DNA from: Flammula alnicola
Taxonomy: Eukaryota; Basidiomycota; Agaricomycetes; Agaricales; Strophariaceae
Assembly (NCBI GenBank): GCA_015499995.1
Contig: JADNRV010000412.1
Location: 1 to 37,592 of the forward strand
DNA length: 37,592 bases
Reading direction: 5' to 3'
Made by a program: the position numbers and the translations under genes. Under the pieces are notes generated by a model. The model saw only the letters and a program-made list of their open reading frames with translations, made no database searches and was not told the origin of the DNA. This document shows, piece by piece, positions 13,829 through 23,600 of the stretch. The first letter of the stretch is position 1; each line of letters opens with the position of its first letter.

Positions 13829-14261
13829 TGGGGACTGGCAACCTGTGCAACTTTTGCGTGACAGTAAAAGTGGCCACTACCGAAAAAGGTAAGCCATGCC
13901 TCCTTGCCCTTTTTGAACGCCAAAAACGCGTTTTTGCAGCCTTTCTGTGCTGGCTTCCAGCCACAACGGAGAGAAAAAGTGAACAGGCCATTTTGTTTAA
14001 TTTACAATTCAAATGAGATTCTTCGGAGCAGATTTTTCTTTAAGTGTCTAGTTTCTGAGATCTGTGCTACATATGAAGGGTATTGAAAGATTGGACCCAC
14101 AAAATAAAAATCTGTTCCGAAGAATTTATTTAAACTATCAAAGCAAGCATTTTTCCTCTTACAAACTAATCTGTATCTGTTGAGGTTGTGAAGATATGCA
14201 GCAAGGCCGTTTCGACAGTGGTGGGTCGGAGTTTGAAATAGCAGAGCATTGCCTGTCCCCA
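13829..14261. mobile_element. 433-bp non-autonomous DNA transposon (MITE-like)
   Basis: It is bounded by inverted ends TGGGGACTGGCAA (left) and, read from the right end, TGGGGACAGGCAA, 12 of 13 matching. It is flanked by the direct repeat CTGGGAA at 13822-13828 and 14262-14268. The GH16 parent has one CTGGGAA at this place, so the parent is the empty site and the 7-bp repeat is a target-site duplication. No transposase frame is present. A 7-bp duplication does not match the usual 8 bp of hAT, so the superfamily is uncertain. Confidence 0.8.
14017..14127. repeat. Hairpin-forming inverted repeat inside the 433-bp element
   Basis: ATTCTTCGGAGCAGATTTTT at 14018-14037 pairs with the complement at 14101-14127, where the reverse strand reads ATTCTTCGGAACAGATTTTT. 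One mismatch in 20; the loop is about 60 nt. It may be part of the element's fold or a smaller nested element. Confidence 0.7.
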
Positions 14262-15198
14262 CTGGGAAGCCGGAGACATCTGGTACGGCTCCACAGGTGA
14301 TCTGGAATGGTACGACCCCATGCAGGTGACGACGCATGAAGGCGCTCTCGTGACCACGACGGACAACGACTAAGACGGGCTGGGTTGACGAATGGTGCGT
14401 GTCTTTTTTGTGGCATTTTTTGGTTTGGTTTTTGGTTCTGGAGATTCTTTTGGAGACATCTGAGTTGGTGTAGAGGTGCAGGAGGTCAGATTTTGAAGAA
14501 ATGGTTGGACTGCATCGCAGAGGGGTATTCGGGCAAGAGCTGGTAAGGCGTCATTTGGGTTAGGGTTGGGTTGGTGAGATGAGATATGCAGGTGATGGAG
14601 GACGTCGAAGATGATGCTGGATGGGTTGGGTTGGGTTGTCGTCTCCGCCTTGCTCCTCTTGCTCCTTCCTAGATGATGTTGGTCATTGGGCCCATCGTTG
14701 CATCGCTGTTCGCTTTTACCTTCTCTTCTTCAGTCTTGTTAAACAGCGAAATTCATGGCTTTCCTTCCTCTCATAGGCTCGACGGCCCCGTTTACGACTG
14801 ACGAAAACCATGGGCTTACATATCGGTCGGGCATGATACAATCTTGGAACAAGTTCTGTTTCACGACAGGATACATCGAAGTCAGTGTTGCCTTCCCTGG
14901 GCCAAATCAGCAGACGCAGGGTTATGTGAGTTTTTCGCCTCTTCTTGCTTACTTTGAGAGCATTCTCTGATGCTGACTGCTCTATTCTCTTTCCTTGCTT
15001 CCAGTGGCCTGGTGCATGGACAATGGGCAATCTTGCGCGGCCTGGATATTCGGCTACGCCAGATGGCATGTGGCCTTATATGTACGTGTTATGGTCATGT
15101 CAGTCATCGAGCGCAGCTAACATACCCACGCATATGTTAGGTACGATTCTTGCGATGTCGGCATGTTCCCTAACCAGCCAGACAACGATGGTCTTGTT

Positions 15199-15937
15199 GG
15201 ATTGCTATTTCGCCATGTTACCAACGTGAGATTGGTTTGGGGTTTGCTGTGATGTTAGAAACCCATTTTCTCTAATTGTTCTGTTGTTATGTAATCAGCC
15301 AAAATAATAATTCTTTTTCTGCCTATTTTCTGTGTTAGATAACATATAAATAATGTTGGATCAAGGTAAATAACACATTAATAACCCATGACACCTAAAG
15401 GAAACTATTGACACTCCACTCACCCAGTTTTCTGACTACCTTTGCTTGTTCCAAACATAGCTCAATAGGTCTGACACTATTATTGAGCAATAGAGCAAAA
15501 TTTCGAGTGCCAGACACTTGCCCGACTGTTGCCGCCAGACACCGGAGCTCTCAGAAACAATGCCAAATTTGGAGGCACATGAGGTCTCAATGGACTTGCA
15601 CACCCAAAATATCATGCAATTTTTCACCCTCCATGTTAGAAATATTACTAATATGTTATTAACACATAATTACCTAATTTGCCTGCTGCTCCACTTTTAT
15701 ACATCAAAGAAATCCATATATCTCTTTTATTTTGTTTACTGTAAAGTAAGCATACATCATGTGACTTTGGAATCTGACTAATATTTATGTAATCTACAAA
15801 TCACTGTTTTTTGCTGAGTTTAAAATTTCAAGACCAATTTCAAACTCAGTTTTATAATACTCCGGATTTTGTGGCTGTGAAATCCCTCTTAAACTTGAAC
15901 CACCACCACTTGAAAGACTATTTCTTGCTTTTTCAAA
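15199..15937. other. AT-rich intergenic DNA between GH16 copy and Cys-motif gene
   Basis: Noticeably AT-richer than the flanks. TGTTAGAAA occurs at 15253 and 15633, and the second is followed by short TGTTATTAACACAT palindromic sequence. These resemble LTR starts, but no matching ends or coding domains were seen. Part of it is presumably the promoter of the downstream gene. Confidence 0.4.
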
Positions 15938-17724
15938 ATGTCTACCCTCACTCTTGAACAATTCATGACTCTTGATCTCTTTATCCAGAAAGTGCTTCTT
16001 GATGCAGGTGCAGTCCCTGCAGGTGCTGCTGAAGCTTTTGCTACTGCACACGCAATGTTGAACACCACAGAAACGTTGAACACCGCAGAAACGTTGAACA
16101 CCACAGAAACGTTGAACACCGCAGAAACGTTGAACACCGCCACACTGAACACCGTCACATTGAACACTGCAATGTTGAATGCACCACTTGTTCTGGAGGG
16201 CTCTGCCTTAGATGTTGCTTCTGATAGCATAGTTGGCCCCTCTGTTTCTGCAGAGGCTGACAATTCTGCTACTGCCACAGGATCTAAGTTTGGTGCTAGA
16301 GCAGGTGAGTCTGCAAGTGCAAGTTCGGTGTCTGTGGTGTCTAACGCAGTTGTCACAGACTTGGACGCAGACACACTTGCTGTGCTCGACGTTGACATTG
16401 ACGTTAATGTCAATCTTGTTGAATCTGGTAGATTTTGCATTTGGTTATTGTGAGATCACACAGACTAATTCTCCTTGGTCAAATAGATCCACGGAACATT
16501 TCCAATGATACTGCGCCTGCAATGACGTTGAGCACTGGTGCTCTGTCAAACTCTTTTTCTCTCAATCTTGACACGTCTGTAAGTGATGATATTCTGTTGG
16601 AATAAATATGTTACTTATGCTTCTTTAGGCTGCTGATAATGTGCCTAAACCATCAGGTAAGTATTCATACACTTGTTCAATCTAACACTAAATATTGACA
16701 AATGTTGATTATGCAAAATAGCCAAGGCAGAGGGCAAGCGCAAGGCCCCTGCTGTGGAAGGTGGGATTTATCTTTGTTTCTTACATTTTCACTACTAACA
16801 GCTTTTGAAGGAGACGCAGACGCAGATCTCAATTATAGCGCCACGCCACTGAACTCCACCTTCACTGCAAATTGGGAAGTTTTTTCTGTTGAAGACAGAA
16901 CTTCAAGCTCAGAAGAGGATACACCCCAGCCAGTTTTTGGACAACGAAGAAAAACTATCATCTCTCCTTTCTTTTCCCCTTCCCTGTCTCCTGTGCTTGA
17001 GTTTCACATCAACTTGAAGAACGACAATCGCTGCCAGTGTTGCATTGATTCTGGCAAATCTCCTTGCGTGGTTCCTTCTGACTTTGAAAACCTCCTTTCT
17101 AATTACATTGACAAGGTCATAGCGCAAAATGAACAGGGGGTTTTCAAGCGCCTATATCGGCCATCAGGTGCAAGTTGCATTGAGTGCCGCCAGATGAAGA
17201 AGCCACCATGTGCACTCCCGGAGTACAGGCATCGACTTGGACCTGGCTATGAGCCAAAGAACTTGGGCACCATCACATCTTTTCCTGTCCCTGCAAAGAG
17301 ACGTGCAGCTGCCAAACGTCCACGCAAGTCAACTGCATCCAAGATGAAGGCAAAATCTCCAGTATACATTGTGGTGTCTGATGATGATGACGATATCCAG
17401 GAGATGCCAAAAGCTAAGAAGCCTAGGACCAACATGGTGCATGTTAGCTTACCTCCCAGACCTCTGCGGAATATTAGTCTCCCTCCTATTGCTACTCTTC
17501 CTTCTATTGCTGGTCTGAGCTGTCTTGCCAATTCTGCCCCCATGCCTCCACTGTCTTTATCCATTCATCCAACTGCTGTCCCTGTTATTCCCATCCCTCC
17601 TCTGACTGCTGCGCCACTCCAGGTTTCAAATGTAGCAGAGATCAACGCACTTCAGATTTCACAGGCATGTACCAATGAACTGTTGGAGAAGCTTCTGCAG
17701 GCTATTCAGGGGGGGGAAAAGTAA
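15938..17724 (+). CDS. Probable nuclear protein with paired C-x2-C-x7-C motifs and SIM-like motif
   Basis: Exons 15938-16427, 16487-16578, 16629-16656, 16722-16760 and 16802-17724 give 524 codons with the stop. An acceptor 9 nt further into the last exon would also keep frame. The N-terminal region holds a tandem six-residue repeat (LNTAET type, nt 16057-16170) followed by a Ser/Ala/Val-rich stretch. Near nt 17034-17210 are two matching cysteine half-sites, CQCCIDSGKSPC and CIECRQMKKPPC, about 40 residues apart; each is C-x2-C-x7-C and could bind zinc. Basic runs (KRRAAAKRPRK, PKAKKPR) look like nuclear localisation signals. Between them VYIVVSDDDDD fits a SUMO-interacting motif. A proline-rich linker leads to a short C-terminal helix, ISQACTNELLEKLLQAIQ. 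I do not recognise a named family. A transcription-related or mobile-element-derived role is only inference. Confidence 0.7.
16057..16170 (+). repeat. 18-bp tandem repeat within coding sequence
   Basis: TTGAACACCRCAGAAACG repeats in tandem about five times, alternating ACC-ACA and ACC-GCA units, then decays into 12-15-bp variants (CTGAACACCGTCACA). It encodes LNT(A/T)ET units and keeps the reading frame. Confidence 0.85.
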
Positions 17725-18824
17725 GAGACCATCTGATTCTACTTTTACTTTATAGTATACCACTTTCTGCAGTTGCGCTGGTTGTTTGGAGTTCAATTAT
17801 GTTCCTATGCAGTTACATTGGACCTTTTTGCATTTGCTATGCTCATTATGTATCTTATGGTTTTATGATATGACTATGCCCGCCATCTTTTATGTAGACT
17901 TGCTATTGTGGACACTGTTGCCCTAGCCTCTCTCTTTTAATAATTATGATTTATAGTCTGAAGTTTTAAGAACAATTAAGTTTTCTATATCAGGTGTGTC
18001 TCAAACGCACCAGAAAGTGCAGCTTGAACTACAATGCAACATCAAGTCTATTTAAAGCTATCTAATAAAATATCAGACTCAGTGAGTACATACTTACACC
18101 TGAATTCGAAGCTTGAAGAAAGTTCTGTATTTCGAGAGTCCACCCCTCCATACTGTCGCCTGTCCACATGTCCAAACAGGTGGCTGACAAATTTCAATAA
18201 AGCCTATGAAAATCACCTCTTATGATCAACATGCACATGTCCCTCTTGATGTGTTGAGCCGATCTTCATTGCAATATCAAAGGAATAGTTCAAAAACTAT
18301 CCCTCTATTCACCCCCGCTCTTTGTTATGACTAGCAAGGAACAACATGACTGTGACATTGAAGTCAAGCAATCAGTGATCCCAAAGTCATTCCGGTAGAC
18401 CCTAGTCTAGATTATTTGCACTTAGAGGCCCAAGGAGCTTGAGTGTTCAGGGCGAGAAGAGAGGAAAAGATGGCAACAAGGTCTGATAATACTGATATTT
18501 TCAAGAACTAGCTACTGTACATGGTTAATGTGCTACAGTATTTATACTCGTCTAAAGTGAGCACAGACCATGGTGCTATGACTCCTACTATAGTCATGAG
18601 GAGTCAGAAATGGAGAAGGAGTCGACTCGATGATATCTAAGTCGTCAACTCGACGATATCTAAGTCGTCAAGGCTAAATATAGCACAGTAAAGAAAATAG
18701 AGTGGACAAGAATAGAACAGGCTGCATGTGGATGTAGTCTGGAATAGTACTGGTACTTACTTACAAGAATAGGAAAGAAAGAAAATAGACGCGCTGGGGG
18801 AGGTCTGTAACATCCTTGTCTGAC
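17725..18824. other. Intergenic DNA with tandem repeats and a gene-fragment copy
   Basis: No gene seen. 18050-18115 resembles an exon-intron junction of the minus-strand frame at 19020-19283. A 25-bp tandem pair is at 18633-18682 (GTCGACTCGATGATATCTAA and GTCAACTCGACGATATCTAA). CGCTGGGGGAGGTCTGTAACA at 18790-18810 resembles a polypurine tract followed by an LTR start, but no retroelement coding is present. Confidence 0.45.
18633..18682. repeat. 25-bp tandem duplication
   Basis: Two adjacent units share CGATATCTAAGTCGTCAA and differ by a few bases. Function is unknown. Confidence 0.7.
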
Positions 18825-18925
18825 ACATTCTACTCTTTGCCTGCGATGCTATACCGCACGGCGCGCTCGACGCGTATCCGAGCTCCTCCTTCCGAGCGTC
18901 CGGTCAGATGGGACTGCTCCACCGT
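18825..18925 (+). repeat. Short dispersed repeat, copy 3 (truncated, no TAGATTAG end)
   Basis: Shares CTCGACGCGTATCCGAGC, GGTCAGATGGGACTGCTCCA (one base from copy 2) and TTTGCCTGCGATGCTATACC with the other copies, but lacks the TAGATTAGATTAGATA terminus. On the minus strand it encodes VEQSHLTG and ARIRVERAVRYSIAGKE, closely matching copy 2. Confidence 0.6.
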
Positions 18926-19283
18926 AGATTGATGTCTGTCTACTGTACATATATATGCATATTTAATACAGTATTGTATGTATGAACAGTGAATGGTTAG
19001 CTTTTGAATTTCTTTGAGATCAAGTCCCAAGTTTGTGCTGGCTATCGAAAGCTATTTGATGAAATATGGAACTTGATGAGTACATATGTAACATACTTAC
19101 GCCTGCATTCGAACTTCGAAGCAGTGACGAAGCTTGAAATTTTAAGGCCTTAGGGGGATCGATGCGCCGCGAGGCTTGGAAGGTGTCGACGTCGATCATA
19201 TCATGAAGCTTGAGTGAAAGTACTTTCGGAATTCGAAGGGAGGATTGGGGGCAGACTTCAATGCGAGTGATGGTTGAGGACAA
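18830..19283 (-). CDS. Possible 3' part of an unrecognised gene running into a repeat
   Basis: A minus-strand frame at 19283-19101 ends at a clean GTAAGT donor. A 49-nt intron (19100-19052) with acceptor AAATAG joins in frame to 19051 onward, reading IASTNLGLDLKEIQKLTI. The frame then enters the dispersed repeat and stops near 18830. The exon contains SLRIPKVLSLKLHDMIDVDT and KALKFQASSLLRSSNAG. Upstream, minus-strand DNA to about 20387 has further possible short exons, including an ATG at 20387, but I could not connect them. The intact gene, if there is one, is not identified. Confidence 0.3.
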
Positions 19284-20514
19284 TCCGGAGGGTGTAGGTA
19301 CTAAGTAAGCGTGAAGGCAGAGACGTCGATCTGGGCAAGGTCCCCGCCGAGCATGCTTTATTTAAGAACGTGCGATTCGCGAGCTCGAGGGTGTATCATT
19401 TAAATATCTCGGCGATCCATTGCTGTAGAGTAGACTAGATGAGATTAGTGCTGGGTGACTGCGGATATGGAAAGGATCCTTGCCTTGCTGTACTATACTT
19501 GTCGAGACGCCGTCCACGACGGGTTCGTTCAACGTTAAACCGGGTCGAGCATGAGATCGACGGTCAAGTTGGAAGCGACTCGGAAGCTTGACGAGGCGTG
19601 GTTATAGATACATAGATGTAGCCAAGTTACATACGCACGATAGTACCATGACAATGCGCAGTCAGCACGTTCTTTCTTTTTAAATCTGATCGAGGGATGA
19701 TTAAGACCAATTGGGGGAAGTTTGAGAATGGGTGGAGGATGGAGGGATTGTGGTAAACTTGTCGGATGGAGTGCGCGGTATGCTGAGACGTCATTCCAGG
19801 GAACATGATCATCATAATGGTATTGGTATTGGGTCTCTATCAGTAAGTAATGCGAGTTCGAGCTTGAAGAGGATAAGGAAGGAAGGAAGGAGTGAGAGCA
19901 CGTAGGGCAGGCATATGACGCCGTACATGACGAGAACCTACGAGAACGTCTGGTAAACTCGAGGCCGTCCGGACCGTATTGCGTGGATGTGGTGTGGATC
20001 ATTGGATCATAGAGAAGAAACTGGGAAGGAAGCAAGGATTGGCATTGTGATTGGGCGCACGGGAGGATGCATAAGGCGATAGGGATCTAACCGAGGAGGT
20101 GATTTGAGGTGATAAGTGGAATACCGGGGCATCCAGAAGGGCGTCGGCCCGCCTCACGACCATAAGCGAGACGTAGAGCGGGGCGAGGGAAGGCCGCTCT
20201 GGTTACCACGGGTATTGTTGGCCGCAGATACTCTATCTGACATGGCGTGGTGCGGGGATAATTATAACGCGCGTGGATGGGTTATGCAATGCGATGGACA
20301 AGACGGTATCGAGTGCGTGGGCGGTGATATCCAAAACCCACTTTCACCGCGCGGCAAGGATCGAGGGTTGTTCGAGGCGTCGGCCATTGATGAAAAGTAA
20401 CAAAGATGACGAGCAGATGATGGTGATAGATGGGAGTGATTATATCAGCACAGTGGTTCGCTTACTTGATATGGACAAGGGGGGTTCGTTCGCAGAGTGA
20501 GAATTGCACACATC
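19284..20514. other. Possible fragmentary minus-strand gene or GH16 upstream region
   Basis: Frames at 19535-20035 (-) and 20116-20400 (+) show no motif I recognise and look like chance frames. It may hold distal promoter sequence of the GH16 gene, or 5' exons of the fragment at 18830-19283 on the minus strand. Confidence 0.35.
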
Positions 20515-20600
20515 ACCAACCACTCTCTCTCCATCTCTCCCTTCTTTTACGCCGCCTCTCTTTTCGCTTTGTCGTTGTCTTGTCGTCACCGTAGGAGGTC
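20515..20600 (+). promoter_or_regulatory. Pyrimidine-rich leader upstream of GH16 gene
   Basis: A CT-rich tract (CTCTCTCTCCATCTCTCCC and on) lies 70-160 bp upstream of the start codon. Such CT tracts are common just before transcription starts of strongly expressed filamentous-fungal genes. No clear TATA box was seen. Confidence 0.45.
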
Positions 20601-20672
20601 GAAGAAAAACACCCGTGTTGGCAGGACCTCAATAGCCCACGCACGACTTTTTTTTAAGGGAGTTTAGACTCG

Positions 20673-23600
20673 ATGGCGAGTGCACGCTGGCCCCCCTCTC
20701 GACACTCCCCTCCCAACCCCTCCCATCTCTCCATATCTCACAACAACACCGACGACACCTCCAGTGGTAGCCCCACCAGCTCAGCCGGAGCGCAGCGCCT
20801 CCGCGGAGGAGGTCCACCACCCGACGGCGGCGACACGGCGCAATACGTCGACTTTATGCCGCCCACCGCACTACCCGACCCCGTCCGCAGTCCCACCAGC
20901 GCATACCGTTCTGCCATGAACACCCCGCACCCCCTCGAGGACGCCCGCCTCTTGGCCTCGCCCACGAACGGCGGGTCGACGTTTTTGCACCAGCAGCAGC
21001 AGCTCAGCAGCGCCGACTATATAGCTGCCAACGGTAACGGAGCAGGACAGCGGCAGACCCCCGTACGGACGGGCTCGACGACCAGCTTCACCTCGTCCCC
21101 GCTCAAGCCCTTCGCGCACCACATGTCGCCGCCCCTACCCCCCTCCTCCTCCCTCTCCTCCTCCCTCTCCGCCTCCGCCTCCGCCTCCGCCTCCAACTCC
21201 AACTCCTACTCCTCCGGCTCATCCCACTCCACCACGAACCCCTTCTCCAACACGCACGCCATCCGCTCCCCTCCCCACCGCCAGCCCTCCTCCTCCTCGT
21301 CGTCGCCCTTCGCCTCTTCGTCCCCGTCGTACGCCGCAGAGGCCGACGTCATCACCACCCTCGGCCTGGGCTCAGGCCCGCACACGTCCGCGTTCCCGCC
21401 CTCGCTCGGGTCGCGCGGCTCCGGGTCGATGGTGCTCTACCGCCTCGCGGACGACCCCATCAATAAGACCAAGGAGGGCCGGGACGCGCTGCTCGTGCCC
21501 CCTTCGCGCATTGGCGGCGGCGGCGGCGGCGGTAACGGCATTAGTGGTACTAGCGGTGGCGGCAATGGGGGTAACGGAGGTGGGATGGGCGCCCCAGGGA
21601 AGAGGAGCAGCATCGCCTCGTCCTCGGGGGACAGTATTTTTCTTTGGCGGATAGCAAGTACCCGATCATGAACATGAACACCCCCCCGAGCTCCGGCGCG
21701 TTCGGCTCCGTGCGCGGGCTGATTCCGTACGCGTACGATCCCGCCATGGACGAGAACGAGCCGCTCGACGAGGAGGATCTGTTGCACGACCCTTCCGCCG
21801 GGGTAGTACGCGTATCGGCAAGTCCGGTGGTGGTGGTAAAGGGGGCAAAGGCAAACACAACACTACCACCCCCGGGCGCATGTACAACGCCCCCGCAGGC
21901 CCCGTATCGTACAAGCCCACGCACTCCTTCCCGTGGCGCGGGATCCTTAATGTTGGGATGCTTGTGTTTTTGATTCTGGCGTTGTTGTGCCTTTTCATTT
22001 TTTATCCTGTTTTGAGGTTTTTTAGGGACCAGAAGCAGAATCAGGCGATTGAGGGGAATATTAGGATTAATGCTACGGGTGCGTTGTGTTTTTTTCTTGG
22101 GTTTTTCCTTCTTTTCCTTTTTTTCTCCTCCTCATACTGATGGTGATTGTGGATGTACGTAGGTCAGGCGCCGGTTCTGTACGTCCCTCCCTCTCCCCCT
22201 CCCTCTCCCTCCCTTCCCCACCCATGCGTTGAATACCCACCTAACCCCCCCTTCTTCCTTCTTTTGTTGCAGCTTCCAAATGCCTGAACTCGTCGACGCG
22301 GAAACGCCGCAAGCCGCACGCACGCGCACGGGCTTTGACGGGCAGGCGTACGAGCTGGTGTTTTCGGACGAGTTTAATACGCCTGGAAGGAGCTTTTATC
22401 CGGGTATGTGGTGTTTTTTTTTTTTTTCTGTGTCTGTGTCTGTGTCTGTGTTGTTTTCTTCGCGAGTTGGTTTTTTTTGCTTGGGTTTGGGACTTGCGTG
22501 GTTTCGAGGTTTTTGGGTCTTGTGGTTGTGGTTGTTTTCGTTTTGTCGCTTGAGGCGTTGTGGTGGTTGGATGCATGCACGTAAAGCGCTTTTTCTTCTC
22601 CATTTTTTCTTTCTTTCGTGTTGGATGTCTATGCTTTGATTTCGCTTTCCTTGCCTTGCCTTTCCTCGTTTTCCTTGTCGTGTTTTCCACTCGTCCATCT
22701 ATCTCCTTCCCATCAAATCAACTCGCTTTGCTTCTTCTTTCATCCATCTTGCGTGTTTGTTTTCCATTCATTCATTCATTCATTCATTCTATCCATCCAT
22801 CCATCCATCCTGCTCTCCATGCACCTTTTCTCTTCGTGTCATGCGTCCTCGCGTTCATTCTTCTATCTATCTATCGCCTTCTCTTCTCTTCTCTTCTCTT
22901 CTCTTCCTTCCTACGACCATTCATTCCGAACCACATTCCCACTCCCCCTTTCTCATTTCCGTTTCGTCTTTCGTAATTATTCGCATCGACGGCCTGCGAT
23001 CCCCGTGTTCGCACGCACGAACGCATGCGAAGGAGGGAAGGAGGTTATTTTTGGCCTGCCTGCCTTGATACGCCGCTGTTGTGATGGTGGTTGGCGTCGT
23101 CGTTGTCTTGGCTGGTTTGATTTTTACCTTGGGTTTGGGGGTTTGAGGGTTGTTGCGCGGGGCGGGTAAGGCGGTGTGTTTTGCCCGCTCGGGATGTGCT
23201 TTGTTCATTTCTTCGTTGTTCTTTGATTTTGTTTTGTTATTCGGGTCGCTCGGTTCGGTTCGCCTTGCACTTGGCATCAATCGGCTGGCCGTTCCTGACC
23301 TGACCCAGGTCACCATTTTTGCCGTTGTTGTTGCTATAGTACTTCCGCAGCGCAGTGGGTTATTTTTAGACGATGGCTTGGTGTTTTTTCGGCTCCTCGG
23401 TTTTTTTTGATGAGGGGTTTGACGGTTGACGTTTTCGGGGTGGTGTCGTGCGTTGGCAGCGGGTACCTGGCAGACGGTTGACGGCGGCAGCAGGTGGGAG
23501 GCGTATGTTGGTGGTGGTTTTGTTCTTTGATTTCGAGGTTTGCGAGAGAGAGGGTGTGTTCAGGCTCTCTCTTTCTGTTTCTCTCATTTTCATATTTCTC

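Larger units (their letters stand above)
13805..15198 (+). pseudogene. Truncated, intron-containing copy of the KRE6/SKN1-like GH16 gene
   Basis: It matches 23733-24690 of the GH16 gene in exons and introns alike, so it arose by DNA duplication, not retroposition. Recognisable pieces are [57 protein letters not shown] and [11 protein letters not shown]. It begins at the GACCCCTTCTGGGAA exon start and ends just after GATGGTCTTG, before the catalytic EIDVFE exon. The reading frame is broken by indels and a TAA near 14372. A 433-bp element (13829-14261) splits it within its first exon. It has no signal anchor, no active-site exon and no 3' end, so it cannot encode an active enzyme. Confidence 0.88.

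Noticed and set aside
14550..14640. GGTTAGGGTTGGGTTGG runs resembling telomeric repeat
   Set aside because: Only one TTAGGG unit; the same sequence occurs at the matching place in intron DNA of the GH16 gene (24030-24120), so it is inherited intron sequence.
15889..16440. 183-codon minus-strand frame rich in Val/Ser/Phe repeats
   Set aside because: It is the antisense of the coding 18-bp repeat in the plus-strand gene, whose splice sites and later exons are coherent.
15253..18810. Possible LTR retrotransposon between TGTTAGAAA (15253 or 15633) and CTGTAACA (18810)
   Set aside because: No pair of matching long terminal repeats, no primer-binding site and no gag, protease, reverse transcriptase or integrase motif; the gene inside does not look retroviral-like.
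20673..21671. Independent 332-residue Ser-rich protein ending at 21671
   Set aside because: It is the cytoplasmic tail of the KRE6-like protein; the conserved DSKYP and GLIPYAYDP block follows at once in another frame, so the stop reflects a frameshift.
22241..22698. Lys/Arg/Gln-rich minus-strand frames up to 149 codons
   Set aside because: They are the antisense of T-rich simple repeats in the long GH16 intron; amino-acid composition is pure low complexity.
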